This document shows positions 63,115 through 64,000 of a stretch of 64,000 nt of DNA, one piece after another. Source of the DNA: Hyphomicrobiales bacterium (lineage in GTDB: Bacteria; Pseudomonadota; Alphaproteobacteria; Rhizobiales; Methylopilaceae). How positions within the stretch are numbered: position 1 is the first letter of the stretch; every line of letters begins with the position of its first letter. Location of the stretch: NCBI GenBank assembly GCA_022842205.1, contig JALHQA010000005.1, positions 145,616 to 209,615 on the forward strand. The letters run 5' to 3'. A program made the translations under genes and the position numbers. The notes under the pieces are model-generated. The model worked only from the letters and a program-made list of their open reading frames with translations. It was not told the origin of the DNA and did not search any database.

Positions 63115-63150
63115 GGCCGCTCGGCGGCCTAGTGCCGCCGCTGAGCGGCC
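63115..63150. repeat. Long GC-rich hairpin
   Basis: GGCCGCTC-GGCGGC pairs with GCCGCC-GCT-GAGCGGCC, a 14-bp stem with a three-base bulge and a CTAGT loop. No T-tract follows, so it may be a repetitive extragenic palindrome rather than a terminator. Confidence 0.55.
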
Positions 63151-63341
63151 TGTAAAGGATGTTCCCCGTTCCGAAGAAGGGAATTCCCTGTTTTAAATAA
63201 TGGGTCTTTGCGGTCTTTATGCGAGATGCGGTAGGTGGTTAGCAGCGAAGATCGGGGATTTGCGACCGCGAGCGTCGCGAACTTCCCTGTTTTTCTGGAG
63301 AAGGAGGGAAGATCTGCCGGAGACTGGTTCGGCCCAGACTG

Positions 63342-63354
63342 CTCCCTCCGCCAT
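63342..63354 (+). repeat. 13-bp match to the tRNA-Ser 3' end, possible att remnant
   Basis: GCTCCCTCCGCCA is identical to the last 13 bases of the tRNA-Ser gene at 18415-18427. The following TAACTATTCG resembles TAACTCCTTCG after the tRNA, and a GGTTCG lies upstream as in the T loop. This could mark the far end of an island inserted at the tRNA, or could simply be part of a dispersed repeat. Confidence 0.35.
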
Positions 63355-63515
63355 TAACTATTCGTATCAAAACGGATTTTTAGAATACGAAGCGCGTCAA
63401 CGTAAGCACGTGTGAGGTCGGGGGAACTCTCCCGGCGCCTCAAATCCTGGATCAACGAGCGCTCGTTGATCCAGAGCTTCATCAATCACAGATGCGATCC
63501 ACAATCGTGTGCCGA

Positions 63516-64000
63516 TCACCCTGCAGGTGTTTCCGGCGCGATGACACCATCACGCTTGAACATCAAACCTGCCGTCTGGAACCCGCCATCGACATTCATC
63601 GTGTGTCCGCACACATGGGAGGCCTCCTCGGAAGCGAGATAGGCAACGGCGCTGGCGATCTCCTCGGGCAGGCCATAGCGGCGCTGCGGAATAAGATAAT
63701 GATAGGCGTCTCTTGTTGCCTTGTCGTGCTGTTCGATGGCCATCTGCGTGGCGATCGCGCCCGGCGCGACATTGTTCACCGTGATGCCAAACGCGGCGAG
63801 TTCCACCGACATCACCTTGGTCATCAGTTCGAGGCCGGCCTTCGATGTCCCGTAGGCCGTGCGGCCGATGCCGCCGCGCTGTCCGGACAGCGACGCGATG
63901 TTGACGATGCGGCCGTATTTCTTGGGAAGCATGATGCGCACGGCTGCCTGCGAGCACAGGAAAGCGCCGATCAGGTTGACGCCGATGATCCGTTCCATAT
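63516..64000 (-). CDS. SDR family oxidoreductase, C-terminal part (5' end outside window)
   Basis: The frame is open to the window edge. About 160 C-terminal residues are present: MERIIGVNLIGAFLCSQAA, Ser-containing IVNIASLSGQRGG, catalytic YGTSK and NNVAPGAIATQM, ending CGHTMNVDGGFQ. The catalytic Tyr and Lys are intact. The cofactor motif lies outside the window. It is transcribed towards the pseudogene region. Confidence 0.92.
   Translation of the reverse strand, partial: MERIIGVNLIGAFLCSQAAVRIMLPKKYGRIVNIASLSGQRGGIGRTAYGTSKAGLELMTKVMSVELAAFGITVNNVAPGAIATQMAIEQHDKATRDAYHYLIPQRRYGLPEEIASAVAYLASEEASHVCGHTMNVDGGFQTAGLMFKRDGVIAPETPAG

Larger units (their letters stand above)
63016..63515. other. 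Gene-free region with hairpin and repeat-like sequence
   Basis: No gene is seen. It holds a strong hairpin at 63115-63150, two copies of TTCCCTGTTTT at 63189 and 63284, and a tRNA-Ser-3'-like segment GCTCCCTCCGCCA near 63342-63354. The sequence from 63180 to 63420 looks like a dispersed repeat of alphaproteobacteria, but I cannot verify this. Confidence 0.5.

Overview
The window looks like a chromosomal stretch of a GC-rich alphaproteobacterium, most likely Hyphomicrobiales (Rhizobiales). The reasons are the mutS-glnD order, an ECF sigma/RskA-type anti-sigma/fasciclin operon, lepA, a class I PPK2, a GT4/glycogen-debranching pair and frequent 4-nt start/stop overlaps. The species cannot be named from the sequence alone.

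Bases 1-18,430 are housekeeping: the mutS 3' part, glnD, the sigma/anti-sigma/FAS1 operon, lepA, a SnoaL-like protein, ppk2, an L,D-transpeptidase lipoprotein, a PAS-GGDEF-EAL protein, a small membrane protein with msrA, a MepA-like endopeptidase, a glycosyltransferase with a debranching-type glucosidase, and tRNA-Ser(GGA).

Accessory DNA begins after the tRNA. Bases 18.7-25.6 kb hold an OsmC-SnoaL fusion and a four-gene operon that reads as a CBASS anti-phage system: CD-NTase, stand-alone E2-like protein, patatin phospholipase and a DUF2235 hydrolase with membrane segments, each overlapping the next by 4 nt. Divergent from it is a HigB toxin followed by a HigA-ImmA/IrrE fusion. An operator-like palindrome lies between the two operons.

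Bases 25.9-36.6 kb form a divergent nitrogen-compound catabolic locus. On the minus strand are a polar amino-acid type ABC importer, two SDR proteins (one without catalytic Tyr and Lys) and two M20 hydrolases. On the plus strand are a NodB/PuuE-like deacetylase, an SDR, a GntR/UTRA regulator and an agmatinase-like ureohydrolase. The enzymes suggest a carbamoyl-, ureido- or guanidino-type substrate.

Bases 36.8-43.0 kb are mobile DNA: a large serine recombinase with DUF2924 and DUF3489 partners, an Xre regulator, a membrane-anchored unknown, DUF5681 and a ParB-domain DNA methyltransferase.

Bases 43.8-62.3 kb hold a gamma-carbonic-anhydrase-like protein and a second catabolic cluster: an AGPS-like FAD oxidase, a ketopantoate-reductase-like protein, a FadR/FCD regulator, frc (formyl-CoA transferase), glcDEF, a carbohydrate-type ABC importer, an aldehyde dehydrogenase and a GMC oxidoreductase. 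A shared operator, core TGGTAnTACCA followed by a third half-site, stands before the regulator and four of the transcription units, so this is probably one locally controlled regulon feeding glycolate/glyoxylate/oxalate-level metabolism. Decayed copies of the regulator tail (54.5 kb) and of the frc tail joined to a gamma-glutamyltransferase fragment (62.3 kb) show past duplication and deletion. The window ends in a partial SDR gene.
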